From positions 372,001 to 436,000 of the forward strand of contig NZ_PVEO01000001.1 in NCBI RefSeq assembly GCF_002973595.1: a stretch of 64,000 nucleotides of DNA, written 5' to 3'. A program made the translations under genes and the position numbers. Position 1 is the stretch's first letter. The number at the start of each line of letters is the position of its first letter. This document shows, piece by piece, positions 8,644-18,717 of the stretch. The notes beneath the pieces were generated by a model. It saw nothing but the letters and a program-made list of their open reading frames with translations, ran no database searches and had not been told where the DNA came from. Source of the stretch: Jejuia pallidilutea (lineage in GTDB: Bacteria; Bacteroidota; Bacteroidia; Flavobacteriales; Flavobacteriaceae).

Positions 8644-10197
8644 TTAGTTAACTGCTCCTTCTAAAATTGGAAATTGGTCTACCTGAGGTTGCGGATAAGG
8701 CAAAAATGCCTTTTCTGGTGAGAATGTTCTACCATCGTAGTTTAATTCACTGTAGCGCTCTAATCGTATTAAATCGTAGTAGCGTTTACCCCATTCCATT
8801 CCTAGTTCTGCAAATTTCTCATCAATAACATCGTCTAATGTAACTGATTGTAGGGGATCCATTCCAGATCTTTCTCTTACTAAATTTACTGCTTGAGTAG
8901 CTGTTAAAGTACCTCCTGATGCTCCTTGGGTTAGTGCTTCGGCATACATTAAAAGTATTTCGGCGTAACGAATAACCATGTAATTTTTATTACTCCCGTA
9001 AGCAGTTCTTCCTGGTATTAATTGGTTAGATGGTAAATAATGCTTACCACTAGCAAATAATGCCCTAGCATAATCGTTAATTCTATCACCATCTCTTGTG
9101 GTATTTGATATCCAGCTAGGAAGTGTGGCGTAGGCAGGATCTGTTTGTATTTCTGCTATACCTCTATCTGTAAATAGCACACTAGTTTCTAAACGTACTT
9201 CTTCACCTCTATCTAACATAAATTTAATGAACTTTAAACTAGGCTCATAAAATCCCCAGCCTCCTGAAGCACCTAGAACAGCTGGCGTCCATCCTTGAGG
9301 ACCGTAAGGCGCGAATAAATGCCCTTCACGATCGCCTTCGCCTTGCCCAAAATCAGAATATTGCAAATCTAATATACTCTCGTTACTAAGCTTCCCAGGA
9401 GTTTTGAACAACTCATAAAAATCTGGGAATAGACTAAATTTACCTGAACTAATAATTTGTCCCGTTGCATCTGCAACAGCCTGGTAATCTTTTAATTCCT
9501 GACTTGCCAATGCTTTTATTGCTAACGCCGTGTAACGTGTAACGCCTCCAGGTAAATCTGTACGTTCGTTAGGTCGCATATCTGGAAGAAATGGCATTGC
9601 TTCGTCCATTTGATCTACTATATGCTGCATTACTTCTTGTTTGGTTGGTACAGAGGTAACATCTAACAACTCAGAAGTATTAGATGATGTTGGAATAAAC
9701 ACATCTCCCCAAACTCTAGAAATATCAAAAAGCATTATAGCTCTTAATACTTTAGCTTCTGCAATATACTGATCGCCTTCTGCTACACCTTCTGCATCTG
9801 CAAATTCTTGATATCTGGCAATCTGCTCCATACCTGTATGTGCAGAAATAACATCTACATACACATTTTCCCACAGGGAATTGTACATCCAGTAATCTTT
9901 ATTGTAGTTGAACAGATCTGTTTCTGTAAAATCTTGCTGGTCTCCCAAACCACCAGAATTTACATCATCTCCTCTAACCGAAATTAAAAGTGGTTGTTCC
10001 CAACCTCTGGACTGGAAAGCCTCGTACACACCAACAATAGACAAAATCATGTCTTCTGTTTTGGTAAAGTCTGTTCCTCCGGCAAAATTGTTGTTCTCTT
10101 GTGGCTCATCTAACTTGTCTGCACAACCTACTAAGGCAAATGCCAAAAAGGCTATTATAGTTAAAGGCGCGTAAATGTTTTTAAATAATTTTTTCAT
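8644..10197 (-). CDS. susD: SusD/RagB family nutrient-binding outer-membrane lipoprotein
   Basis: A 517-residue protein with lipobox Cys25 (FALVGC) and the SusD/RagB architecture: an N-terminal helical TPR-like region and a C-terminal domain with the characteristic segments KNYMVIRYAEILLMYAEAL and MEWGKRYYDLIRLERY. Length is typical. It begins 5 bp after the SusC gene, the standard paired arrangement, and forms the hinged lid over the SusC barrel that delivers oligosaccharides for TonB-dependent import. The glycan specificity cannot be read directly; the neighbouring GH144-like and GH3 enzymes suggest beta-1,2-gluco-oligosaccharides. Confidence 0.95.
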   Translation of the reverse strand: MKKLFKNIYAPLTIIAFLAFALVGCADKLDEPQENNNFAGGTDFTKTEDMILSIVGVYEAFQSRGWEQPLLISVRGDDVNSGGLGDQQDFTETDLFNYNKDYWMYNSLWENVYVDVISAHTGMEQIARYQEFADAEGVAEGDQYIAEAKVLRAIMLFDISRVWGDVFIPTSSNTSELLDVTSVPTKQEVMQHIVDQMDEAMPFLPDMRPNERTDLPGGVTRYTALAIKALASQELKDYQAVADATGQIISSGKFSLFPDFYELFKTPGKLSNESILDLQYSDFGQGEGDREGHLFAPYGPQGWTPAVLGASGGWGFYEPSLKFIKFMLDRGEEVRLETSVLFTDRGIAEIQTDPAYATLPSWISNTTRDGDRINDYARALFASGKHYLPSNQLIPGRTAYGSNKNYMVIRYAEILLMYAEALTQGASGGTLTATQAVNLVRERSGMDPLQSVTLDDVIDEKFAELGMEWGKRYYDLIRLERYSELNYDGRTFSPEKAFLPYPQPQVDQFPILEGAVN

Positions 10198-10202
10198 AGC
10201 TT

Positions 10203-13200
10203 TTAAAGTTTTACGTTAACGCCAACAGTATATACTGCAGGAATTGGATATGTTTGATTATCTACACCATTTGGAACTTCAGGGTTAAAACCGTTATAGT
10301 TAAACAGTGTTATAGGTCTTTCGGCAGTCATGTAAATTCTAACTTTTGGAATAGATGTATTACTACCGTCTCTGTTGATGGTATAACCCAATGTTATGTT
10401 TTGAATTCTAAAGTAATCGCCATCTTCTACATAATAATCGTTAAGACGTTGGTTCCACCCCTTTCTAACTGCTGCCGACGATGGATACGAATTAGTTGTT
10501 CCTTCTCCATGCCATCTATTTACGGCAAAATCTCTATCCCAGTTGGTATCACTTGTAAAGATAACCTCCATACGCTTGCGGTTAAGTATTTTATTTCCGC
10601 CTTGGCCTGTTCCTACGAGGTTAAAATCCCAATTTTTATAGTTGAACCCTAGGTTAAAACCAAAAGTATAGCTTGGTAAAAACGATCCTAAAACTACTCT
10701 GTCGTCGTCGTCAATTGTGTTAGGATCTCCTCCATTTTCTTTGTATTTAAAATCTCCTGGAACCAAACCATTTGCTACAGCAACAGGATCTGCATCAATT
10801 TCAGCTTGGTTTTGGTATATCCCTTCTACTTCTCTGCCGTAAAATGCGAATAAAGATTCCCCAACAATAGAGCGTTGTCTAAATTCCGCACTACCTGCAT
10901 CTAAAAATGGTTGTCCACTTAAATTCAAAACCTCATTATTTAATGTGGCAAAGTTTGCACCTACGTTAAAACTAAAGTTTTCATTTAGCTGTTTAGAATA
11001 CCCCACAGCAACCTCAAAACCAGAGTTTCTTATTTCCCCAACATTATCCCTTGTTGCTCCAGGTATCAAAGGTCTTTCTACAGGAATAACAGCGTCTTCG
11101 GTATCTCTCACATAATAGTCTGCTTCTATACTTAAGTCGTTGTTTAATAAACGAGCAGTAAAGCCAATGTTAGTCTCTTCTGTAACTTCCCATTTTAAAG
11201 CGGTAAAATCGCTTCCTGTATTTAAACCACTAAATCTTGTATCTCCTAGGGCTGTCTCTACAACTGTTGAAGTAATTGAGCCATTACTTGCTGGCACTTT
11301 ATCGTTTCCTAACAACCCCCAGCTACCACGTAACTTCAAGAAATCGAAGATACCATTATCTTTCATGAAAGCTTCCTCAGAAACTACCCAGCCAGCACCT
11401 ATAACGGGAAAATACCCCCATTTTTCTTGATACTTATTGGTACCATCTGCTCTAAATGTTCCATATAATAAATAACGATCATCGTAATTATATGTAATTC
11501 TAGTAAAATATGATAAACCATATTCTCTTGCCCCTCCATCTCCTACATCATCTTGTACAATAGTTTGGGCTTGGTCTAGATAATATGCCTCTTCACCAGA
11601 AAGTGGAAAATTTAACCCTCTAGCTTCTAATTCCTGAAACGATTCGTCTCTAAAAGATGTACCCAACAATACAGTAAAGTTATGCTTATCTATGCTATTT
11701 GTATAGGTTAGGGTATTATCCCAAATTTGATTTGAAATTGTAGCGCTTCTTTTGGTTAACGACGCATCTTCTCTTTGAAATTGATTCCCTATAAAGTAGG
11801 GTAATCTTATATTTCTCTCCTCAATAGTTTGAAAATTATGATTATAAGCTGTTTTAAACTTTAATTTTTCTGGGATTAAAGTAAGTTCAGCGAAAAAATT
11901 TGCTAAAACATTTCTTATTTTTAATCTGTTTTCTGCTAAATCCATTGTAGGAAAAGGGTTTTGACCGCCTCTATACCCTAAATCTTGTGCATTGGCATAG
12001 TTAGTAGGAAACACATTGGGGTCGTCTGCCAAATTAGGATCCAGAACAGGCATAATTGGTACTGCATAATAGGCTAATCTCCAAGCTGAATTTTCAGGAT
12101 CGAATCTGGTAGCGTTACTTATTACTGTATTGGCACCAACTTTTAGCCAATTATTTGCTTTAAATTCTATTTTAGATCTTAAGTTAAAACGTTCGTATTC
12201 GTTTTTCATGTCCATAATACCCTCTTGCGAAAAGTAGTTAGCCCCTACAGAGTAACTTACATTTTCTGCACCACCTGTAACACCTAAACTGTGATTTTGC
12301 ATTAAGCCCGGTCTTAAAATCTCATCGTACCAATCTGTGTTAACATCTGGTATGTTAGGGTTTACACGGCTACGACCATAACGCTGCATAGCATTTAGTA
12401 TAAATTGAGCATCTGGTGCAGAACCAGATTCTCGAGCTAAGGTTGAAAACTGTTCAGCATTAGCAAGTTTCAACACATTTTGCGCCACTTGAAATCCAGA
12501 AAACCCATCATAAGTAATCTCGGTTTTTTTGTTGTAAGCACCAGATTTGGTTTCTATTAACACTACACCATTAGCAGCACGAACACCATAAATAGCAGCT
12601 GCAGAAGCATCTTTTAATACCGAAATTGAAACTACATCGGCTGTATTTAAAAAATCTATGTTATCGAAGAACATGCCATCTACCACATAAAGCGGACCTG
12701 AAGCTCCCGTATCATAGGAACCAATGCCACGTACCCTAATAGTTGGTCCTTGCCCTGGAGAACCATTACTCACTACTTGCATACCAGCAACCTTACCTTG
12801 AAGCGACTGCATTACAGAGCCCGTTGGTACAGCTGCAATTTCTTCAGATTTAATTGTAGTTATGGCAGAAGTTAAATCTACCCTTCTTTGCGTACCATAG
12901 CCTACTACCACCACCTCATCTAGCGCTGCAATATCAGATTCTAATGTTACATTAATTTGTGTTTGATTTTGAATGAGTACTGTTGTGGTTTTAAAGCCAA
13001 GGGAGCTAAATTCTAAGGTTTCCCCAGAACTTACGTTGATGGTGTAGTTACCATCAAAATCTGTACTCACTCCTCTAGTTGTTCCCTGTACAATAACGTT
13101 AACCCCAGGAATGGGCATATTATCCTCGGCACTCGTTACTGTACCGCTTACGGATTTTTCCTGAGCGAAAACATGCATTGTTAACAGCAGAATTAACAAA

Positions 13201-13220
13201 AAAGTAAATCTTGTTTTCAT
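10203..13220 (-). CDS. susC: SusC/RagA family TonB-linked outer-membrane receptor
   Basis: A 1005-residue protein. A signal peptide (about residues 1-20) is followed by a carboxypeptidase-regulatory-like beta-sandwich (VSGTVTSAEDNMPIPGVNV, about 24-100), a plug domain with the SusC signature KDASAAAIYGVRAANGVVLIETK, and a long C-terminal beta-barrel ending in VGVNVKL. It imports oligosaccharides through the outer membrane using TonB energy in complex with SusD, whose gene follows after 5 bp. It is the first gene of the operon. Its upstream 224 bp, shared with the regulator gene, contain four TGACGTA-type motifs that are good candidates for regulator binding. Confidence 0.96.
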   Translation of the reverse strand: MKTRFTFLLILLLTMHVFAQEKSVSGTVTSAEDNMPIPGVNVIVQGTTRGVSTDFDGNYTINVSSGETLEFSSLGFKTTTVLIQNQTQINVTLESDIAALDEVVVVGYGTQRRVDLTSAITTIKSEEIAAVPTGSVMQSLQGKVAGMQVVSNGSPGQGPTIRVRGIGSYDTGASGPLYVVDGMFFDNIDFLNTADVVSISVLKDASAAAIYGVRAANGVVLIETKSGAYNKKTEITYDGFSGFQVAQNVLKLANAEQFSTLARESGSAPDAQFILNAMQRYGRSRVNPNIPDVNTDWYDEILRPGLMQNHSLGVTGGAENVSYSVGANYFSQEGIMDMKNEYERFNLRSKIEFKANNWLKVGANTVISNATRFDPENSAWRLAYYAVPIMPVLDPNLADDPNVFPTNYANAQDLGYRGGQNPFPTMDLAENRLKIRNVLANFFAELTLIPEKLKFKTAYNHNFQTIEERNIRLPYFIGNQFQREDASLTKRSATISNQIWDNTLTYTNSIDKHNFTVLLGTSFRDESFQELEARGLNFPLSGEEAYYLDQAQTIVQDDVGDGGAREYGLSYFTRITYNYDDRYLLYGTFRADGTNKYQEKWGYFPVIGAGWVVSEEAFMKDNGIFDFLKLRGSWGLLGNDKVPASNGSITSTVVETALGDTRFSGLNTGSDFTALKWEVTEETNIGFTARLLNNDLSIEADYYVRDTEDAVIPVERPLIPGATRDNVGEIRNSGFEVAVGYSKQLNENFSFNVGANFATLNNEVLNLSGQPFLDAGSAEFRQRSIVGESLFAFYGREVEGIYQNQAEIDADPVAVANGLVPGDFKYKENGGDPNTIDDDDRVVLGSFLPSYTFGFNLGFNYKNWDFNLVGTGQGGNKILNRKRMEVIFTSDTNWDRDFAVNRWHGEGTTNSYPSSAAVRKGWNQRLNDYYVEDGDYFRIQNITLGYTINRDGSNTSIPKVRIYMTAERPITLFNYNGFNPEVPNGVDNQTYPIPAVYTVGVNVKL

Positions 13221-13444
13221 ATAGTCTTATTTTAGAATGTTAGTTTCTACTAAATTAAAGACTATATAAGTGCATGTCAAAAAATTGAATACACATAAAT
13301 TACGTCATTACCCAAAAAGCCTGAAAACAACTAGTTGACGTACCATGTTTTATGGTATGACTTAGTAAAATAAACATTTAAAAAGGGAAATGACGTACTA
13401 ATGACGTATATAATGTGTTTCTAAAAGTGCATTTTATAGGCTTA
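13221..13444. promoter_or_regulatory. susC upstream region with repeated TGACGTA motifs
   Basis: The 7-mer TGACGTA occurs at 13336-13342, 13391-13397 and 13402-13408, and in inverted form (TACGTCA) at 13301-13307. The last two direct copies are 11 bp apart, one helical turn. An imperfect inverted repeat built on TACCAT/ATGGTA surrounds 13341-13357. Such clustering upstream of susC fits a binding region for the LuxR-type HTH of the adjacent regulator, although binding is inferred. Confidence 0.6.
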
Positions 13445-16243
13445 TTATTTAAAATCTTGCAAATAATCGGTCAAAGATTTATCATTTTCTAAATTTAGCT
13501 TGCGTTTTAGTCGATATCTATGTGTTTCAAGCCCTCTTATTGACACATTCATTAATGGCGCAATCTCTTTTGTTAATAAATTCATTTTGATGTATGCACA
13601 AACTTTTAAATCTTTATGGGTAAGCTTAGGGTGTTTAGACTTTAATTGGTTGAAAAATTCCTCATGTACTTGATTAAAATTATATTCGAATAACTCCCAT
13701 TCGTCCTCATGCCCAATAGAATTATCAATTTTTCTTAAAAGTCGTTTATAAGCCAACGCATTTGTAAAGCCCGATTTATTTTTCTCTAATTCGTTTTTAA
13801 TTTCGAGCATAGATTCGTTTTTCTTAACTAATGCCATTGCAGTATTAGCCAGTTGTTTACTCTTAAGTTTCACTTCACTTTTTAACGATTGATTTCTTAA
13901 TTGCACTATTTTTTTATCGTTTTCAATGGCTTTTTCTTTAAGTAAAACCTCTTGCTCCTTTACAAGTTTATCGTGTAGTAATTTTTGTTCTTTATTAATT
14001 TTTCTTTTGTGCAACCCATAAAACAAACCAGATAACAATAATAGAATTAACAAATAGAAGAAAATATTTTTATACCAAGGCGGCAATATTTTTATTCTAA
14101 ATATACTTGGTTCCGACACATCTCCTGAAAAATTTGCTGTTCTAAAATACACATTATAATCGCCATTGCTAAGTCCAGAAAGTTCTAGTTTTTCTCTTTC
14201 CATTCTATACCAATTTAACGCATTAGAAGTAGCTATGGCATATTCAAAATAATGATCTTTAGATAATGGAGATGATACAGAAATGCTTATATTTTTGTTA
14301 AAGGGAAACTCGTACGTGTTGTCTTCATTTATATTAACCAATTCCTTATCTATCTCCATTTGCTCAATAACAGGCTTATGAAGCGTATCTTTGGCGCTCT
14401 CAATGGTTTTGTTAATTAACATAAACCCATCATATAAATTAAAAGTATAAATAGAGTCGTTTAATTTTGAAACACTTTCGGCATCTACCACCAATCTTTT
14501 TTGAAGTAATCCTTTAGGTATATTAAGATATATGTTTTCCTGCGCCAAAGACAAGAAGCTTATTTTATCTTTCTCGTCTTTGGTTACCAATATATCTGTA
14601 TCAGGTTCAGATATAATATCGGTATCTACTCCAAAAGTAGTATTTAATATATCGTGTGGCACTATACTATCAATAATTGCCTCGTATTTTTGCCAACCTT
14701 CGTTTGTTTTAAAACAAATATCATTTTTAATTTTATGAACTTTAACATTAAAATCGGACCACAACCCCTTGTCTTTGTAATTTTTAAAACTTTTTATACT
14801 ATCACAAGCCTCATTAAATGCAACTCTAAAAAGACCTTTGTACGCATGGGCTACCCAGGCTACAGTAGGATTTTCGAATACTACGTATCTTGTAGGGATT
14901 GTTTTTACACCAAGATGTTGTGCATCCCAGCTATTATTACTTAAATTGAATTTTACCAAACCACCATAAGTTCCTTGGATAAAAGCATTTTGTTGTTCAG
15001 GAATCTTTTGAAGCACCCATCCGCCTGTAAAATCTGAGATTTTTATAAATTGATTGTCATCTACCAGAAACGTGCCGTTATTATGCCCACATATTAATTG
15101 TTTATTAACTATTTTTAAATCCCACACTTGTCCTTGAGAGCCTTCTACAAACGTTAAAGCAGCTTCGTTTTTATTCAAATAAAACAAACCTGTATTACTA
15201 CCCAGATATAGTCTGTTTTTGTAATTTATAACATCGTAAACGGCTCCAAGCCTTCCTGTATTATCGTTATATAATACACGATTATAATCTAAATCCAACT
15301 TTGCTATACCGTTATCTAAACCTATCCATAACTCATTATGTTTTCCTAATTCGTGGCTTAATACTGTATTGTTTAATAATCCGTTTTCCTTGTTAATATG
15401 ATATTTTAATTTACCCTCTTTACTTGTAATATAAACTCCATTTTTAATGGTGCCAAAAAACATATCGGTATCATCAAATATCTTGAAACTATTAAGCTGT
15501 TGCTCTTTAATTATGGGGTTAATTTCAGACCCCCAAGGCATTAACTGTTTAGTGACATTATTGTACAGAAAACAGCCCCTTAAAGCAGTAGCAATAATTA
15601 ATTTATCTTCATATTTATCAATAGAAACAACTTTAGCGTTGTATAATAATGGATGATAAATAACAGGCTCTAAGTTTTCATTGTTCAAAACAAAAACACC
15701 ATGTCTTACCGTGGCAACGTAAACTATATCATCAACAATGCTACAGGATAAAATAGTAGACTGAGGCTCTATTCTTTTAACAACACCATCCCTATAACTG
15801 TATATACTGGAGAAGGATCTAAAAAAAATAGCGCCATTATAGTGAAAAATCTGCCAAAATTCTTCTGCTAAAGACTCCTGACGCTCTTCAAAACCGCTTA
15901 AAGTTGTATAGACTAATTTTCCTTTTGAATTTTTTTTCCAATACCCAAATTCTTCGTAGGAACCTGTGTAAATCACACCGTTATACGCCAAAACTGAACG
16001 TATAATAGTTTTATTAGGCAACTGGTAGAAATCCCACTTTAGGCCATCGTATTCTACTAACCCTTTATCGTTTGCTACGTAAAGCTTACCGTTCTCGGCT
16101 AGAGAAATGCCCCAATTTGTATTGCCCGCACCAAATTCTGTTAACGCAAAATTTTCAAAAAAAGGGGTGTACTGCGCATTTACAATAGCACTATAAATAC
16201 AGAAACAAACAACAAAGAGTATGTTTTTAAAATTTATTGACAT
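13445..16243 (-). CDS. Membrane-spanning beta-propeller / Y_Y_Y sensor with LuxR-type HTH, PUL regulator
   Basis: A 932-residue protein: signal peptide (about 1-23), a large periplasmic beta-propeller built from two-component-regulator propeller repeats (segments such as NGKLYVANDKGLVEYDG), a Y_Y_Y domain near 640-715, one transmembrane helix near 728-748 (NIFFYLLILLLLSGLFYGL), a long cytoplasmic coiled coil, and a C-terminal LuxR-type helix-turn-helix at about 874-932 (LTHKDLKVCAYIKMNLLTKEIA). There is no kinase or receiver domain, so signal sensing and DNA binding are joined directly across the membrane. It is encoded upstream of susC in the same orientation with a 224-bp gap and is the likely activator of the locus in response to a glucan breakdown product. 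Confidence 0.88.
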   Translation of the reverse strand: MSINFKNILFVVCFCIYSAIVNAQYTPFFENFALTEFGAGNTNWGISLAENGKLYVANDKGLVEYDGLKWDFYQLPNKTIIRSVLAYNGVIYTGSYEEFGYWKKNSKGKLVYTTLSGFEERQESLAEEFWQIFHYNGAIFFRSFSSIYSYRDGVVKRIEPQSTILSCSIVDDIVYVATVRHGVFVLNNENLEPVIYHPLLYNAKVVSIDKYEDKLIIATALRGCFLYNNVTKQLMPWGSEINPIIKEQQLNSFKIFDDTDMFFGTIKNGVYITSKEGKLKYHINKENGLLNNTVLSHELGKHNELWIGLDNGIAKLDLDYNRVLYNDNTGRLGAVYDVINYKNRLYLGSNTGLFYLNKNEAALTFVEGSQGQVWDLKIVNKQLICGHNNGTFLVDDNQFIKISDFTGGWVLQKIPEQQNAFIQGTYGGLVKFNLSNNSWDAQHLGVKTIPTRYVVFENPTVAWVAHAYKGLFRVAFNEACDSIKSFKNYKDKGLWSDFNVKVHKIKNDICFKTNEGWQKYEAIIDSIVPHDILNTTFGVDTDIISEPDTDILVTKDEKDKISFLSLAQENIYLNIPKGLLQKRLVVDAESVSKLNDSIYTFNLYDGFMLINKTIESAKDTLHKPVIEQMEIDKELVNINEDNTYEFPFNKNISISVSSPLSKDHYFEYAIATSNALNWYRMEREKLELSGLSNGDYNVYFRTANFSGDVSEPSIFRIKILPPWYKNIFFYLLILLLLSGLFYGLHKRKINKEQKLLHDKLVKEQEVLLKEKAIENDKKIVQLRNQSLKSEVKLKSKQLANTAMALVKKNESMLEIKNELEKNKSGFTNALAYKRLLRKIDNSIGHEDEWELFEYNFNQVHEEFFNQLKSKHPKLTHKDLKVCAYIKMNLLTKEIAPLMNVSIRGLETHRYRLKRKLNLENDKSLTDYLQDFK

Positions 16244-16474
16244 GGCTAATGCAGTTTAAAGACCGATGAGTGATTACCAAATTTAAGTATTATAATTGAT
16301 AGTTGCTTTTTGTGGCTACAGGTCAAATTCCATAAAACCCGTTTTAGATTATCCTGAAAACAAAAACTATCGATAACAAACACAAAAGCTATTTAAAAGG
16401 AAGTTGTAGTTTTTATAAAACCATACACCCAAGTGGTTTTGTTTTGAAGGGCTTAATACGTTCTACATGTGCGT

Positions 16475-18571
16475 TTACTTTAACATTTCTGGCTTGCTAA
16501 GTATTAATTCTATCTTTTTTATAATAACGGTAATCTCGTTCATTTGAGACTCTATATTCCTAAAATATAAACTTATATCCCTATTCACCCAGCTTTCTGA
16601 AATAACCCTAGCCCCTAGACTTATACGCAATACAGCACTTTGAAAATCGGTTCCGTATTTTACGTTAACCGCCTGACCAATATGACATTTTTGAGCAGCA
16701 AGACGAACTATTTCCAAGGCTGAACCATCAAAATGATGGGATATATCAGAATTCAATAAGGTGTATAGTTTTTTCACTTCATCTACATTTAAAACGGTAC
16801 CATTTTTTAGAATGAAGAAAGGAAAAATTGTGCGGATATTTCTCAACCCAAAAGCCTCACTATTGTAAGTGTTAATTTTTGTTTCATCTTCAAAAAGCGG
16901 CTTTAAAAAAGTGGCATCCTTAATAGAGTCTTCTACAAAATTACAGAACATCTCTATTCCAAGATTTCTGTAAAGAATAGGGGTTTTATAGTACCTATCC
17001 ATTTCAACAATAGCTGCGTTCCAGCGCATATAAGACCCGTAATTAAATCCTTCAGATAATTTTTTTGAACAGTACCAAGCCTTTGGCCAATCGGAATGGT
17101 TGTAATAATTAGTTAAACCTTCTGGCAATGTGTTTTTTACAGCGTTAATAGATTTACTAACATTTTTTGGAACAATTAACGCACCAGAATATGGAGGTCC
17201 TGTAAAATATTTACTTCCGGTTATGGTAATAATGTATCCTTTATTTAAGTAGTTTTGAATGTCTTTAGGGTCTAACCTAAGTTGTGAACCATCTACAATA
17301 ATTTGCATAGACAAATTGTTGAGTGTTTTTAAATTTTGCAATGTGCTCGCACTAGGTGATTGATATCCTAGTTTAGACTGATCCATAGCGTGTAATACAA
17401 CATGCCTGCCTAATGCGTTAGTTTGTGAAACGGCGTTAAACACCTCTTCATCTAATTGCTTTGATGATTTTAGCTCTCCTTTTTCGTCTCTTAATGGAAT
17501 TTTTATTAAATCAACATCTCTAAACCCTTTAATTTTATCTCCTTTTTTTACAGGGTAATTTAAAGCGCTAGTATTCTCGAAATGGCAGCCCATTAAAGCT
17601 GCGGGCACACCACTTCCTGTTTCATCTGATGCCACCAAAACATGGGTAATTTCCTTATTGGAAACAATTTGGGTAATAGCTGCAATTTGAAGCGCAGAAT
17701 CCGTACCTGAAGGGGAGAAAATTATTTGGCACTCATCATTAATCTTAAGTGCTTTTCTAAGACTATTTTTTAGGGATTCTGAAAATTCTATTGTGGCATC
17801 TTTTAAGCCTTTTTTTAAGCTATTTTGAATTAATATGGTTCTTGCCTTATCAGTTTTATCAAAAGCAAAATTAGAGACACTTGTTGCTGTAGATGATGCA
17901 AATGTAAAGGCTTCTGGCCTTGGAAACGGGCGACAACCATATTTATTCAATAACTGAAATTCGTCTATATTTAATCTTAAATCGCCTCCAGACATTAATA
18001 AATACTCCGTTGGTTTAGCAAGATTTTCCAAAATTGGTTTCCACTGAGGCTTAATTATTTGGTCTAGATTACGCAAACCATGAAAATTCTGCAACATAGC
18101 ATATTCAGCAGCATATTCTGTTGGTAAATCTTCGCCCTTTTTTATAATGTCTAGCAAAGAAAAATTAAGGTTGTTTAATTTTTCCTTATCTTCTTTTGGT
18201 AGTAATTTATAAAATACCTGAGTTACTTTTAATGCAGCCAAATCGCACAAAGCAGCATCTTGCTTTTCTCTACCTAAAGCCTTATACCAAAGTTGCCATT
18301 CTATGCCATACCTTAAATAAATTAAAGCTAGTACAGGTTTGTCTAGAAAAGACGACCCAATTTTAATGGATTTGTTAGGTATAATTTTAAATAAGTTTGG
18401 CTCATTATTAGATGCTATAATATTAATGTTGTTTATTTTAGGAACGGTATTAAATCGCTTTAAAACCCTAACCAGATAGTTTACATTTTCCTTTTCGAAT
18501 AAACTTGTTCTATTATATTGATCTTCAATAATTATATTGTTTGTCATGGGTATTTGGTTTTCAATGTTCAA
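16475..18571 (-). CDS. PLP-dependent aminotransferase-fold protein of unknown function, 698 residues
   Basis: The central part has a fold-type I PLP enzyme layout. FSPSGTDSALQIAAI resembles the phosphate-binding turn, HVVLHAMDQS and MQIIVDGSQLRLD occupy the place of the Asp that binds the pyridine nitrogen, and GSKYFTGPPYSGAL contains the predicted Schiff-base Lys454. An extra N-terminal segment of about 200 residues has no recognisable domain, making the protein far longer than normal (400-450 residues) for aminotransferases or cysteine desulfurases. A second in-frame ATG eight codons downstream is possible. A hotdog thioesterase gene lies 146 bp upstream on the same strand. No substrate can be inferred; it could be a desulfurase-, kynureninase- or decarboxylase-like enzyme. 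Confidence 0.7.
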   Translation of the reverse strand: MNIENQIPMTNNIIIEDQYNRTSLFEKENVNYLVRVLKRFNTVPKINNINIIASNNEPNLFKIIPNKSIKIGSSFLDKPVLALIYLRYGIEWQLWYKALGREKQDAALCDLAALKVTQVFYKLLPKEDKEKLNNLNFSLLDIIKKGEDLPTEYAAEYAMLQNFHGLRNLDQIIKPQWKPILENLAKPTEYLLMSGGDLRLNIDEFQLLNKYGCRPFPRPEAFTFASSTATSVSNFAFDKTDKARTILIQNSLKKGLKDATIEFSESLKNSLRKALKINDECQIIFSPSGTDSALQIAAITQIVSNKEITHVLVASDETGSGVPAALMGCHFENTSALNYPVKKGDKIKGFRDVDLIKIPLRDEKGELKSSKQLDEEVFNAVSQTNALGRHVVLHAMDQSKLGYQSPSASTLQNLKTLNNLSMQIIVDGSQLRLDPKDIQNYLNKGYIITITGSKYFTGPPYSGALIVPKNVSKSINAVKNTLPEGLTNYYNHSDWPKAWYCSKKLSEGFNYGSYMRWNAAIVEMDRYYKTPILYRNLGIEMFCNFVEDSIKDATFLKPLFEDETKINTYNSEAFGLRNIRTIFPFFILKNGTVLNVDEVKKLYTLLNSDISHHFDGSALEIVRLAAQKCHIGQAVNVKYGTDFQSAVLRISLGARVISESWVNRDISLYFRNIESQMNEITVIIKKIELILSKPEMLK

Positions 18572-18717
18572 AAGAACAAAATTTTTAACAGGTATTTTAC
18601 TTTTCTAATTATAAAAGCGTTGGTTAATTTTTATTTATTATAGTCTAGAGAGCGTACATTCTATTTATTTCTTTTTTTTACTTAGATAGGGCATATAGTG
18701 ACTAAAAGAACAATGAT

